Origin: a virus
Length of the DNA stretch: 54,338 nt
Virus record (IMG/VR): IMGVR_UViG_3300021062_000018
Coordinates: 1 to 54,338 of that record
Direction: 5' to 3' (one strand)
Below are positions 8,747 to 17,209 of this stretch, one piece after another. The translations under genes were made by a program, and so were the position numbers. Every line of letters starts with the position of its first letter. Within the stretch, counting starts at the first letter, position 1. The notes below the pieces were generated by a model. It searched no databases, was not told the DNA's origin, and saw only the letters and a list, made by a program, of their open reading frames with translations.

Positions 8747-9669
8747 TGCCCGCTAGCAAGTACTGGATCGGCGGCACCGCCGGCAACACGGGCAACTGGT
8801 CGACCGCGGCCAACTGGTCGGACGGCGCCGTGCCGGTCACCGGCGACACGGTCGTCATCGACGGCCGCAGCACGTACGCGATCACGGCCGGGCTGTCGCA
8901 GTCGGCGGTCACGCTGGCCAAGCTGACGATCGTCCTCGGGTCGCCGGCCGTCGGGACGACGTCGGCCCCGCTGGCGATCAGCGCGACGATCCTCGACGTG
9001 AACGTCCCGCCGACCGACGGGAGCCAGCCGGGCGGGGCCGCGACGATCAACATCGACACGGGGAGCAACGCCGCGACCGTCACCGTCTACGGGTCGCGGT
9101 CGAGCGGCGACACGGGGCTCGAGCCGGTCATCTGGAAGGGCGCCCACGCGTCGAACGTCCTGTACGTCCGGGGCGGCAAGGTCGGCGTGGCCACGTGCCT
9201 GCCGGGCGACACGGCGACGCTTCCGACGGCCCAGCTCCTCGGCGACGACGCGGCCCTCCGCCTGTCGTCCGGCGTGACGGCGACGACGGTCACCCAGACC
9301 GGCGGGACGCTCCTGCTCGAGTGCGCGGCGACGACGGTCAACCAGGACGGCGGGACGCTCGAGACGCGGGGCACGGGGGCGATCACGACCCTGTACGCGA
9401 ATGGGACCGCCCGGCTGAACAGCACGGGCACGGTCACGAACCTCTACGTCGAGCCGGCCGGCGAGGTCGACTTCACCGGGAACACGGCGGCCCGGACCGT
9501 GACGAACGCGACCGTGACGGGCGGCGGGCGGGTGAACGCGGCGCTGCCGGTGGTGTCCGGGTCCGGCCACCCGATCGCGTTCACGAACGGCGTCGACTGC
9601 ATCCGCGGCGCGAGGTCCGGGCAGGTCGACTTCGGCGGCGACATCACGGTCACCCCCTCGGCGGTCTGA
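8746..9669 (+). CDS. Beta-rich virion protein, hypothetical
   Basis: The 307-residue protein begins with a motif KYWIGGTAGNTGNWSTAANW, which occurs at the start of many beta-solenoid or autotransporter-like surface proteins. The rest is a string of short Thr/Gly/Ala/Val strands (TQTGGTLLLECAATTVNQDG) that would build a right-handed beta helix. No signal peptide or catalytic motif is visible. It is embedded between head-tail joining and minor tail genes and overlaps both neighbours by one base, so it is probably a virion surface or neck whisker protein. That role is an inference. Confidence 0.75.
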   Translation: MPASKYWIGGTAGNTGNWSTAANWSDGAVPVTGDTVVIDGRSTYAITAGLSQSAVTLAKLTIVLGSPAVGTTSAPLAISATILDVNVPPTDGSQPGGAATINIDTGSNAATVTVYGSRSSGDTGLEPVIWKGAHASNVLYVRGGKVGVATCLPGDTATLPTAQLLGDDAALRLSSGVTATTVTQTGGTLLLECAATTVNQDGGTLETRGTGAITTLYANGTARLNSTGTVTNLYVEPAGEVDFTGNTAARTVTNATVTGGGRVNAALPVVSGSGHPIAFTNGVDCIRGARSGQVDFGGDITVTPSAV

Positions 9670-10343
9670 TGGCCACCCCCGGCGTCCTGAGCCTCACCGT
9701 GTCCGACGCGCAGGTCGCGGCGCTCGTCGCCGACCTGGGCGAGATCCCCAAGGGCGTGCCGAAGGCGATCGTCGGCGCGATCAACAAGACGCTGGCGACG
9801 GGCCGCAGCCTGGTTGTGAAGCGCCTGACGAAGGAGCTCGCGCTCAAGCAGAAGGTCATCCGCGACACGATCGGCATCCGGAAGGCGACGTACGACACCA
9901 AGCGGGGCGTGATCACGATCAGCCGCAAGGGCATCTCGCTGATGCAGTTCTCGCCGATCCCGGCGGTGCCCGCGTACGAGCACAAGGTCGCGCTGATCCG
10001 CAAGCTCGTCCAGAAGGGCCAGGGGATCGAGAAGCTCAGGCTGCCGGCCGGCGTGAGCGTGCGGGTCCGGCCCGGCAAGCCCCGGGAGATCCTCAAGGGC
10101 ACGTACGTCGCCAAGATGCGGTCCGGGCACGTTGGCGTGTACGAGCGCCGGCGGACGGGCGGGAAGCGGGCCCCGCGGCTCCCGATCCAGGAGCGGTTCG
10201 GGCCGACCCCCGAGGGCGTGTTCTCGCACGCGCCCGGCGTGGCGGCCGACGTCATGTCGCAGCTCGGGGCCACCCTGCAGAAGAACCTCGACTCGCAGGT
10301 CGACCGCCTGCTGGACCGGAAGAAGGCCGACCGCCCCGAGTGA
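9669..10343 (+). CDS. Minor tail protein Z-like (tail completion)
   Basis: The 224-residue product carries the hallmark segment of the phage minor tail protein Z family: AINKTLATGRSLVVKRLTKE followed by LKQKVIRDTIGIRKAT (residues 35-75). In lambda, gpZ completes the tail so that it can join the head. The protein is strongly basic, and its C-terminal region includes a GHVGVYERRR segment. The start overlaps the upstream stop (TGATG), indicating re-initiation. The family match is by eye but the conserved segment is long. Confidence 0.8.
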   Translation: MATPGVLSLTVSDAQVAALVADLGEIPKGVPKAIVGAINKTLATGRSLVVKRLTKELALKQKVIRDTIGIRKATYDTKRGVITISRKGISLMQFSPIPAVPAYEHKVALIRKLVQKGQGIEKLRLPAGVSVRVRPGKPREILKGTYVAKMRSGHVGVYERRRTGGKRAPRLPIQERFGPTPEGVFSHAPGVAADVMSQLGATLQKNLDSQVDRLLDRKKADRPE

Positions 10344-10344
10344 C

Positions 10345-10836
10345 ATGGGACAGCCCTCGCAGACCATCCTGGAGCGGATCGCGCGGAACCGGCTCGACGC
10401 GCTCAAGGGCGTCAGGGTGCACGCGGGGTACACGATCGACCTGATCGCCGAGCGGCCCGACGCCGTCGACGGCAACCCGGTCCGCGACGGGCTGGCGGTC
10501 CTGACGATGGGTCAGCCGACCCGGCAGGGCGAGGGCGTGCCCGTGACGCTGACCGGCTGGGACCAGCCGTTCGAGGTCGCGTGCACGCGGATCCGGTCGC
10601 AGGCCGACGAGTCGGGCATGGACGTCCTGCTCGCCCGCCTGTGCGGCGACGTGATGCGGGCGGTGACCGCGGACGAGAGCTGCGGCGGGCTCGCGTTCGA
10701 CACCTGGCTCGACGACCCGACGTTCGACTACCTCGGGGCCAACGCGAACGCCGGCGTCGTCACGGTCCGGTTCACGGTCCGGTACCGCACCCTGTTCAAC
10801 GACCCGTTCCGCTCCCCCCACGAAACCTACGAGTGA
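10345..10836 (+). CDS. Tail terminator-like protein (gpU position)
   Basis: The ATG lies one base after the previous stop; the product has 163 residues. It begins with helices (ILERIARNRLDALKGV) and continues as a mixed alpha/beta protein ending YRTLFNDPFRSPHETYE. Such short proteins between the gpZ-like and tail tube genes are tail terminators that stop tube polymerisation and interact with the neck. The C-terminal pattern (VVTVRFTVRYRTLFNDPF) resembles these terminators, which end with a strand and a 'DPF' turn. The assignment is mostly by gene order. Confidence 0.68.
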   Translation: MGQPSQTILERIARNRLDALKGVRVHAGYTIDLIAERPDAVDGNPVRDGLAVLTMGQPTRQGEGVPVTLTGWDQPFEVACTRIRSQADESGMDVLLARLCGDVMRAVTADESCGGLAFDTWLDDPTFDYLGANANAGVVTVRFTVRYRTLFNDPFRSPHETYE

Positions 10837-10845
10837 GGTAACCCG

Positions 10846-11787
10846 ATGTCCGTCCTCGCCCCCCTGCTCACCCGCCAGCGTGTCTTCGCCTGCAAGGCCG
10901 AGACGACGACCGGCACCGCCGAGGCCCTGACGAACGCCGAGGCCGCGTACAACGCGATGGACGCCGACTGCGTCCCGGAGTTCGTCAACACCGAGCGGCC
11001 CGGGCAGTCGTCGCTGTCCCAGCTCCCGAGCGTCCCCGGCGCCGCCGGCGGGCGGATCTCGCTCCGGACGGAGCTGTTCGGGTCCGGGGACAACCTGGGC
11101 CCGACGCCGGCCTGGGCCGACACGCTGCTCGCCGCGGCCGGGTTCCTCGGGGCGACGAACGTCTACAAGCCGAAGACCGGGTCGACGTCGTACACGACGC
11201 TGACGGCGGCGGTGTACAAGGACGGGCTCAAGCAGTTCCTCGCCGGGTGCTCGGCGAACTTCACGCTGACCGGCGAGTACGGCAAGCCGTGCGTGTTCGC
11301 GTGGGACCTGCTCGGCGTGTGGCAGGCCCCGGTCGACGCCGCGATCCTCGCCCCGACGTACCCGACGGTCATCCCGCCGAAGATGGCGTCGGTGGCGTTC
11401 ACGGTCGGGGGCACGTCCTTCCAGCTGACCGACTTCGCGCTCGCGATGAACAACGAGCTGTACCTGCGGCAGGACGGCCGCACGGGCGCCGCGTACCTCG
11501 CGGCCTGCATCCCGAACCGCAAGCCGACGCTGTCCGTCGGCATCGAGGCGTCGCTCCTGGCGACGCACGACTGGTACGCCGACCATGCGGCCGGGACCGA
11601 GCGGGCGGTCAGCCTGGCGATCGGCTCGACGGCCGGGAACACCGTCACGATCGCGGTCCCGAAGGGGCAGCTGATGGAGGCCCCGAAGACCGAGGACGCC
11701 GGCGGCACGGTGAAGTACCGGCTGGCGTTCCAGTGCAACCGGAACGCGGCGGCCGGCGACGACGAGCTCTCACTCACGTTCAGCTGA
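10846..11787 (+). CDS. Major tail tube protein
   Basis: The 313-residue protein has the layout of phage tail tube proteins: an N-terminal arm (LAPLLTRQRVFACKAETTTGT), an alternating beta sandwich with many Thr, Gly and Val, and a C-terminal strand region that may be an added surface domain. The segment LKQFLAGCSANFTLTGEYGKP near residue 125 is typical of tail tube families. It is followed by the frameshifted chaperone and tape measure, the canonical order. A GAGGTAACCCG ribosome site precedes the ATG. Confidence 0.82.
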   Translation: MSVLAPLLTRQRVFACKAETTTGTAEALTNAEAAYNAMDADCVPEFVNTERPGQSSLSQLPSVPGAAGGRISLRTELFGSGDNLGPTPAWADTLLAAAGFLGATNVYKPKTGSTSYTTLTAAVYKDGLKQFLAGCSANFTLTGEYGKPCVFAWDLLGVWQAPVDAAILAPTYPTVIPPKMASVAFTVGGTSFQLTDFALAMNNELYLRQDGRTGAAYLAACIPNRKPTLSVGIEASLLATHDWYADHAAGTERAVSLAIGSTAGNTVTIAVPKGQLMEAPKTEDAGGTVKYRLAFQCNRNAAAGDDELSLTFS

Positions 11788-11872
11788 CGGCCAGAGCCCC
11801 GGCGGCCGGGTTCACTGGTCCTGTCCCGCCGCCGGGTGCTTGTTCGACAGGACCGACCCCCACAGGACCACC

Positions 11873-12232
11873 ATGATCTGCGCAGACCCGACCCAGACGT
11901 TCCCCGTGAGACTGAGCGGCGACGACGACCGCAAAGACGCCCCGACGTTCCACCTGCGGTTCATCACGGCCGCCGAGGTCGGCCGAGTGGCGTCGCTGGT
12001 CGCCGAGGCCGACGCCGCCGAGCGCAAGGGCGACGACGTCGCCGCGACGAAGCTGCTGCTCGACGCGATCGCCGTCGGGCTCGTCCGCGCCGACGGCATC
12101 CCCGACGGCAAGGGCCCGGCCGACGTGCTGTCGCTCGACGAGCTGTCGGAGCTCGCGGCCCGGGTGCAGTACGAGCCGCGGTCGGAGGAGCGCCGCCGAA
12201 AAAAAGCATCCGCCTCGCAGCCGGCTACGTGA
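11873..12232 (+). CDS. Tail assembly chaperone (gpG-like), zero-frame product
   Basis: The 119-residue protein is the short form of the tail chaperone. It is predominantly helical (FITAAEVGRVASLVAEADAAE) and lies between the tube and tape measure genes. It ends shortly after an A7 run where a -1 frameshift makes the longer form. The in-frame TTG at 11840 is possible, but the ATG at 11873 has a CAGGA ribosome-like site and leaves a simpler N-terminus. In lambda the excess of the short form over the fusion controls tape measure coating. Confidence 0.85.
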   Translation: MICADPTQTFPVRLSGDDDRKDAPTFHLRFITAAEVGRVASLVAEADAAERKGDDVAATKLLLDAIAVGLVRADGIPDGKGPADVLSLDELSELAARVQYEPRSEERRRKKASASQPAT

Positions 12233-12576
12233 GCGGCGCCGTCTGCTCGCGGTGCGACCCCGGCCGCACGTGCGTCGACTGCCCCGGGCGGTACGACCCG
12301 GTCCGGATGGTGTGCACGGAGTGCGACGGCGAGCAGTCGGACGGGTGCGAGGCGTGCGGCGGCCGCGGGTGGGAGCCGGTCGACCGGTGCCCGCTGTCGC
12401 TGGTCACCCCGGACGTGTGGGAGCTGCTGACGACGGCCGCGGACGCGGAGGCCGGTTACCTGCCCGTCGCCGGCGGGACGCTGAACCAGACGCACAGCTG
12501 GCTGACGGCGTGGCGACGGATGCGGGCGGAGAAGGCGCACTGGAAGCGGCTAATGGCCCCGGCGGACGCGAAGTGA
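11873..12576 (+). CDS. Tail assembly chaperone GT fusion by -1 frameshift
   Basis: The zero frame reads cga aaa aaa gca across 12197-12208. The in-frame heptamer A AAA AAA at 12199-12205 is a classical slippery site. A -1 slip continues as agc atc cgc from 12205 and stays open to a stop at 12574-12576, adding 123 residues and giving about 234 in total. The added T domain has a cysteine cluster (CSRCDPG, CVDCPG, CTECDG, CEACGGRG), much like a DnaJ-type zinc finger. The next gene is the tape measure, the expected client. The gene order and slippery site match lambda G/GT. Confidence 0.9.
12199..12205 (+). promoter_or_regulatory. Programmed -1 ribosomal frameshift slippery site
   Basis: Seven adenines are aligned with the reading frame as A AAA AAA. 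Both tRNAs can re-pair perfectly after a one-base backward slip. The run is conspicuous because long A runs are very rare in this GC-rich genome. The -1 frame is open for 120 codons downstream and codes for a cysteine-rich domain. I did not identify a specific stimulatory pseudoknot, although the following sequence is GC-rich. Confidence 0.88.
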
Positions 12577-12580
12577 CCAC

Positions 12581-14215
12581 ATGGCCGAGAAGCGCGTAGA
12601 CATCGTCGTCGGGGCCAAGGACGAGGCGTCCGGCAAGATCAAGGCGACGGCCGAGAAGGTCCGCAAGGAGCTGTCGGCGCTCGACACGCTCAAGGGCGGG
12701 CTGGGTGAGGAGTCGGCGCTGGGCAACACCCTGAAGGTGTTCCAGGGCGCCGGGGCCATCGCCGGCCTGACGATGGCCGGGACCATGCTGAACACGCTGG
12801 CCACGAAGGCCGGCGAGCTGCGGCGTGAGCTCAACTCGGGCGAGAAGTCCGCCGGCCAGGTCGCCGAGGAGGCGGCCAAGTCGCTGCCGATCTTCGGCCC
12901 GCTGGTCGACGCCGGCCGGAAGTTCCGGGCGATGCTCGACGGGTCGGCCGATGCGGTCGAGCGGATCCAGTCGGAGACGGCCGCGGTCAACGCCCGCACG
13001 GAGGCGATGGCCACCAGCGCGGCCGTCGTCAACGACAAGTGGGGCGGGCTGCCGGAGATCATCCGGAAGGTCCGGCAGGAGATCGACACGCTGCGGACGC
13101 CCGAGGCGGACCGGGCGAAGGTCGGCATCGCGTTCAACGCCGAGGAGGAAAAGCGGGCGGCGGTCAAGGCCGCCGAGGACGCGGCGAAAGCTGCGAACGA
13201 GGCGTGGCAGAAGGCGGACGCGGCCGAGGCGGTTAACGTCGCCGCCGCCCAGCGTCGCATGATGGCGGCGAAGGACGCCGCGCAGTCGGGGTCCGCGTCT
13301 GGATCCGCTGGCGTCGGAGCGAGGGCTGTCGACGATTCCGGACCAAGGCGGGAGGCCGCTGCCCGAGCCGAGCGCGAGTTCCTCGCTGCCAACGCCCGCC
13401 AGAGGGCTGACGCGATGGCCCGGGACGCGAAACTGCAGGCTATCGAGAAGCAGAAGCAGGACGCGGTCACCGACATCGAGCGGAAGGCCCAGCTGCAGCG
13501 GGCCGAGATCGAGCGACAGCAGCAGCGCGAACGGGAAGCCCGGTGGGCTGAGGAGTTCAAGCTCGAGCAGGACCGCGCCCGCCAGCGGGTACAGCTCGCC
13601 ACCGACACCCAGCGAAAGGTCGCCGACATCGCCGCGCAGATGCAGGACGACCGGCTCCGGCTCGCCGGCAAGGGCTTCAAAGCCGACGCCCGGGCGACGT
13701 GGCGGGCGGCCCAACAGGACATCGTCGGGACGCTGCTCGGCGCCGTCTCCGGCGTCTCGCCGGGCGGCGGCACGTTCGGGGCCGAGGGGTTCCTCGACGC
13801 GGGGGCGCGGTTCCGGACGGCCGCGGGGGCGGTGCCGTCGATCACCGCCCAGCGGGACCAGGCCCTCGAGATGCAGTGGAAGGCGAAGGCGGTCGACCAC
13901 ATCAAGCGGGCTCTGTCCGGTCCGTCCCGGGAAGACATCGCCAAGTCAATCCTGCCGACGGCGTCCGACGCGCTGCTCCGGGGGCTGTTCGGGGGCACCG
14001 GCCCGAACCTGCGTGAGGTGCCGCCGGTGGCCCAGATCGCGCCGACGCCCTTCGCGTCACTCCGCGAAGCCCGGTTTCTGACTGGGGCCGGGCTCGACGA
14101 CCCGACGCTGCGGATCGCTCGCGAGCAGAAGGCGCTGCTGACCAGAGCGACGGTCTCGCTCGAGCGGATCGAGGCCCGGATGCGGCAGGAGAACGTCGTG
14201 AAGCTGTTTAACTGA
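12581..14215 (+). CDS. Tail tape measure protein
   Basis: The 544-residue protein starts RVDIVVGAKDEASGKIKATA, the typical opening of phage tape measures, followed by long coiled coils. A hydrophobic segment (GAGAIAGLTMAGTMLNTLA) is near residue 50, and a Glu/Arg/Gln-rich helix covers about 260-350 (KAQLQRAEIERQQQRERE). Tape measures set tail length at roughly 0.15 nm per residue, which predicts a tail near 80 nm if none is removed; this is an estimate only. The ATG lies four bases after the GT frame stop. Confidence 0.9.
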   Translation: MAEKRVDIVVGAKDEASGKIKATAEKVRKELSALDTLKGGLGEESALGNTLKVFQGAGAIAGLTMAGTMLNTLATKAGELRRELNSGEKSAGQVAEEAAKSLPIFGPLVDAGRKFRAMLDGSADAVERIQSETAAVNARTEAMATSAAVVNDKWGGLPEIIRKVRQEIDTLRTPEADRAKVGIAFNAEEEKRAAVKAAEDAAKAANEAWQKADAAEAVNVAAAQRRMMAAKDAAQSGSASGSAGVGARAVDDSGPRREAAARAEREFLAANARQRADAMARDAKLQAIEKQKQDAVTDIERKAQLQRAEIERQQQREREARWAEEFKLEQDRARQRVQLATDTQRKVADIAAQMQDDRLRLAGKGFKADARATWRAAQQDIVGTLLGAVSGVSPGGGTFGAEGFLDAGARFRTAAGAVPSITAQRDQALEMQWKAKAVDHIKRALSGPSREDIAKSILPTASDALLRGLFGGTGPNLREVPPVAQIAPTPFASLREARFLTGAGLDDPTLRIAREQKALLTRATVSLERIEARMRQENVVKLFN

Positions 14216-14216
14216 C

Positions 14217-15164
14217 ATGAGCCAAGCCCCCCAGGCAACCCCCCGGTGGTCGGACTTCTCGCACGCCTATGGTGTGAGCGCGTTCGTCGCGTACGACGTG
14301 CAGGCCGACAGCTCGTCGCAGGCGCTGGGCGCCGTGCCGTACACCGCCGGGAACACGTTCGAGAAGGACGCGGCACTCACCGCAGAGCAGCCGGAGGCCC
14401 GGACGAACGGCGGGCCGCGGACGTGGATTGTCGGGGTGAAGTTCTCCCCCGCCAACGCGAACGCCCAGCAGAAGGACCGGAACAAGCCGCAGATCCAGTG
14501 GTGGCGTCAGGTCAGCCGGGAGGCGGTCGACGCCGACGCGGACGGCAACCCGATCACGAACAGCGCCGGCGACCCGTTCGACCCGCCGCCCGAGAAGGAG
14601 TTCGGCGAGCGGGGGTTCAGCATCTTCCGGTACGAGAAGTCGTACGACCTGCTGCTCGCCGAGTCGTTCGAAGACTCCGTCAACGACGCGGCGGTCACCC
14701 TGCTGGGGCGGTACAAGTTCAGGCCGCTGCAGCTGAAGTTCGACAGCTACCTGCCGACCGGCCGCGTCGCGTACGACGCGACGGAGATCGAGATGGAGTA
14801 CCGGTTCAGCATCCGCCGGGACCAGGTGCCGAACGCCAAGGTCAGCCCGTGGGACTGGCGGCTCATCGACCAAGGCCGGGCGGGGTGGGGGCAGGACAGC
14901 AACGGGAAGCTGATCCGCCAGCCGTTCACGTTCAAGAAGACGAACCAGAGCGGCGGCGTCGACCAGGTCACCGAGAACGTGCTGCTGAACGGGTTCGGCG
15001 TGCCCGTCGACACGGACTCTTACCGCGTCGGCGCCGGCCGCCTCACGGCCAACGCGAACCCTAGGCCGCTGCCAGCAGCGATCGTGGAGAGGGCGAAGAA
15101 TGGCGTCGCGTTCATCCGCCCAAAGAAGTTCCGCCGGATGCCCTTCCAAGGGCTGCACCTCTGA
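14217..15164 (+). CDS. Minor tail/baseplate protein, hypothetical
   Basis: The 315-residue protein is not recognised. It lies directly after the tape measure, where distal tail or baseplate proteins are encoded. It shows mixed beta content with many aromatic residues (IQWWRQVSREAV, EIEMEYRFSIRRDQVP, SPWDWRLIDQGRAGWG). There is no signal peptide or transmembrane segment. The start follows the tape measure stop by one base, and its stop overlaps the next start (TGATG). Role in the tail tip is inferred from position. Confidence 0.7.
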   Translation: MSQAPQATPRWSDFSHAYGVSAFVAYDVQADSSSQALGAVPYTAGNTFEKDAALTAEQPEARTNGGPRTWIVGVKFSPANANAQQKDRNKPQIQWWRQVSREAVDADADGNPITNSAGDPFDPPPEKEFGERGFSIFRYEKSYDLLLAESFEDSVNDAAVTLLGRYKFRPLQLKFDSYLPTGRVAYDATEIEMEYRFSIRRDQVPNAKVSPWDWRLIDQGRAGWGQDSNGKLIRQPFTFKKTNQSGGVDQVTENVLLNGFGVPVDTDSYRVGAGRLTANANPRPLPAAIVERAKNGVAFIRPKKFRRMPFQGLHL

Positions 15165-15667
15165 TGATCCGTGGGGACCCCGAAGACCTGAAGGAGCTGG
15201 AGCGGATCCGGCGGAAGCTCGACGGCATCCGCGGCGGCCCCGGCATCCTCGTTCGGAACACCCGCGACGGGATCACGATCAGCGGGCCGCCGGGCCGCCC
15301 GGTTGCCGGCGGTCACGACGACGGCCAGCGGTGGGCCCGGGTGACGGCGTCCACTCGGCCCGGGGCGGCGTGGCAGTGGTCGTACACGCTGGAGCTCGTC
15401 GAGAAGACGGCGGCCGGGTACGGCGGGTGGTCGACGGTCAGCGGAGTCGATACGGTGACCGGGTACAACCTGCTCGAGAACGCCAACGGGTCGACGGGGC
15501 TGATGGGCTGCGGCGTGAACATCGACAACCTGCCGACCGGTTTTGAGTTGCAGCCGGCGCCGGTCGGCACGGTCGTTCGGGTGTGGATTGTGCCAGTGCT
15601 CGACGCTGACGCCGAGCACTGGTTCGCACACGAGAACGCGGTCGACGGGACCTGCGGGGGTGCCTGA
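15164..15667 (+). CDS. Minor tail protein, hypothetical
   Basis: The 167-residue product has an N-terminal helix (EDLKELERIRRKLDGIRGG) followed by a short strand and a Gly/Pro linker (ITISGPPGRP), then a beta-rich domain (WARVTASTRPGAAWQWSYTL). An N-terminal oligomerisation helix plus a beta domain is a layout common in phage receptor-binding or baseplate proteins. No enzymatic residues are evident. It overlaps both neighbours by one base and therefore belongs to the same operon. Confidence 0.68.
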   Translation: MIRGDPEDLKELERIRRKLDGIRGGPGILVRNTRDGITISGPPGRPVAGGHDDGQRWARVTASTRPGAAWQWSYTLELVEKTAAGYGGWSTVSGVDTVTGYNLLENANGSTGLMGCGVNIDNLPTGFELQPAPVGTVVRVWIVPVLDADAEHWFAHENAVDGTCGGA

Positions 15668-16308
15668 TGCCGGTCGCCCCGTGGTGGTGCTGCTGCGGCG
15701 GGTGCGCTGGCCCCTGCTGCGACGTCGCTTGGACACCGTACGTACAGGCCGGCAGTGGCAAGACTGGCGGCGACCTGCTGCGATTCGCGTGGGATGGCGA
15801 GCCGGGCGGACAGGACTGGGAGGCGGCGACGGTACTCGGCCAGCTCCGCGGCGGCCGGGGCCCGAACCCCCGTCGGTGCCGGCGGCTGCTCGTGTACGAG
15901 GGCGTCACTATCGCCGGCGACGTGATCACCGGCGGCGGGACGAACCTGCCGGACTACGTGATCAGCACGAACGCTTACGGGTACCGTCCCGTGTTCAGCG
16001 GGGCGGAGATCGTCGACCGCCTCCCGTTCGAGACCGCGCCGGGCAGTGGGACGCCGCTCGACACCGCGCCGTACTGGTTCGAGACATGCGAGCGGGGCGG
16101 ATTCGCTGACGTCACCGGTTCGCACTGGCACAAGCCGACCCTGTCGGCCATCGAGGGCCGGCGGGACACTGCCCTCGCCGACGGGACCTGGCGGTACCTG
16201 ATCCTCGTCTCGTACGTGTCCTACAAGTTCGCCGACGGGACCTACGCGATCCCGGTGAACAAGGGGAGCGCGAGGCTGTTAGACTGGCGGGCGGAGAAGA
16301 CCGCGTAG
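15667..16308 (+). CDS. Cysteine-rich tail-tip protein, hypothetical
   Basis: The 213-residue protein opens with an unusual cysteine cluster (WWCCCGGCAGPCCDVAW), seven cysteines in the first 20 residues, suggesting metal binding or disulfides in the virion. The remainder is beta-rich with many Gly, Thr and aromatic residues. It is the last large gene before the group I intron, and its stop codon (TAG at 16306) lies about ten bases upstream of the intron core region. No known family recognised. Confidence 0.7.
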   Translation: MPVAPWWCCCGGCAGPCCDVAWTPYVQAGSGKTGGDLLRFAWDGEPGGQDWEAATVLGQLRGGRGPNPRRCRRLLVYEGVTIAGDVITGGGTNLPDYVISTNAYGYRPVFSGAEIVDRLPFETAPGSGTPLDTAPYWFETCERGGFADVTGSHWHKPTLSAIEGRRDTALADGTWRYLILVSYVSYKFADGTYAIPVNKGSARLLDWRAEKTA

Positions 16309-16317
16309 CGAATCACT

Positions 16318-16556
16318 GGCCGTACCGGGTGAACTCAGGGAAGCCTACCGGCCGCGAGGCCCACGGTAATCCTGAGCCGAGCCGGCGGGGAATCCGCCGG
16401 AAGGTGCAGAGACTACGGGCCCCGACAGACCGTCGATGATGCCCGCACGAGCGCCCGGCCCCGCAGACCGCCCGAATGGCGGGAGGGGAAGAGATAGTCC
16501 GACACTCCGGTGAAAGCCGGAGGGCTGGGATAAAGAGCCCGGCCGCCAACGATGTG
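16318..16556 (+). ncRNA. Group I self-splicing intron, IC3-like core
   Basis: The sequence contains the ordered conserved elements of a group I ribozyme. P/Q: aactcaggg (from 16331) pairs with aatcctgagcc (from about 16368) to form P4. P5 has GGCC-GCGA-GGCC with a GNRA tetraloop. P6 is a perfect seven-pair hairpin (CCGGCGG/CCGCCGG, 16382-16400). R is gtgcagagacta (16404-16415) and S is gagatagtcc (16491-16500), forming P7. Two hairpins follow (CTCCGG/CCGGAG and GGGCT/AGCCC). The elements resemble the cyanobacterial tRNA-Leu intron. Splice sites are uncertain: TCACT before 16318 can pair with GGTGA, and G16556 is the best terminal guanosine. No endonuclease is inside it. Confidence 0.9.
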
Positions 16557-16564
16557 AGCTGACT

Positions 16565-16789
16565 TTGTCTACTGGCTGGCTCACGGTCCCCCAGAGCGAA
16601 GCCCGCAGGCGGTTCACCCTGAAAGGGGCCGAACGCCTGCGGGCTTCTGCCGTTGATGGGGCGGCCGACCCGTGGCGGGTGCCGCCCGACGTGTACGCCG
16701 AGTGCCAGCGCTGGTACCGCCAACCCGAGAAGATCCCGGACGGGTACACCGTCGATCAGTGGCGCGAGGGCGGGTGCGGGTGCAAGTGA
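16565..16789 (+). CDS. Small protein downstream of the group I intron
   Basis: The 74-residue frame starts at TTG and reads STGWLTVPQSEARRRFTLKG, then WRVPPDVYAECQRWYRQPEK, and ends in a CGCK tail. It is open upstream into the intron 3' end as far as a stop at 16511, so the true start may be supplied by the 5' exon after splicing. No ribosome site is visible before the TTG in unspliced RNA. The function is unknown. It ends at the boundary to the minus-strand cargo genes. Confidence 0.6.
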   Translation: MSTGWLTVPQSEARRRFTLKGAERLRASAVDGAADPWRVPPDVYAECQRWYRQPEKIPDGYTVDQWREGGCGCK

Positions 16790-16790
16790 C

Positions 16791-17183
16791 TCAGCGGAGC
16801 GTTTCATTCGACACGCTGAGCGACACGATCTTCCCCTTCCGGACGTCCATGGTGTAGATCCGGTACGCCTTCGGGTCTGACGGGTCGGCCACCGTCGAGC
16901 GGTACGTCTGCGTCGTCCCGTCGTCGGCAACCAGCGTCGCCTTCTCCCGGGCGATCCGCTCCGCCTCGGCCAGAGTCATGCCGACCTTGATCGCTCCGTC
17001 GTCGGCCGCTGGTGCAATCCGGGCCTTCATGTCGGCCAGCTCGCGGCGGAGCTGCTCAACCTCCGCCCGGAGCTTCTCGTTCTCCGCCTTCAGCTCCGCG
17101 TAGGTCGGCGGTTTGGCCGGCTTGGTGGCCGGGGCGGCGGCGACGCACAGCAGCACGATCGGCAGCAACACCATCTTCCGCAC
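16791..17183 (-). CDS. Exported coiled-coil protein with SmpA-like C-terminus
   Basis: The 130-residue protein begins with a signal peptide (VRKMVLLPIVLLCVAAAPA) and is followed by a coiled coil (YAELKAENEKLRAEVEQLRRELADMKARI). The C-terminal 60 residues (IKVGMTLAEAERIAREKATLVADDG) resemble the short beta-lactamase-inhibitor/SmpA fold found in envelope proteins. A GGAGGAG ribosome site fits the GTG at 17183 with seven-base spacing; a longer frame to 17249 lacks one. It probably acts in the host periplasm, so it is cargo rather than a phage structural gene. Confidence 0.72.
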   Translation of the reverse strand: MRKMVLLPIVLLCVAAAPATKPAKPPTYAELKAENEKLRAEVEQLRRELADMKARIAPAADDGAIKVGMTLAEAERIAREKATLVADDGTTQTYRSTVADPSDPKAYRIYTMDVRKGKIVSLSVSNETLR

Positions 17184-17209
17184 GTTCACTCCTCCCCGGC
17201 TCGGCCGGT

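Noticed and set aside
15667-16789. A spliced fusion of the cysteine-rich gene with the 74-residue gene across the intron
   Set aside because: The cysteine-rich gene has its own stop before any plausible 5' splice site, and the frames do not join without a stop at the junction tried (16317 to 16557), so no fusion could be supported.
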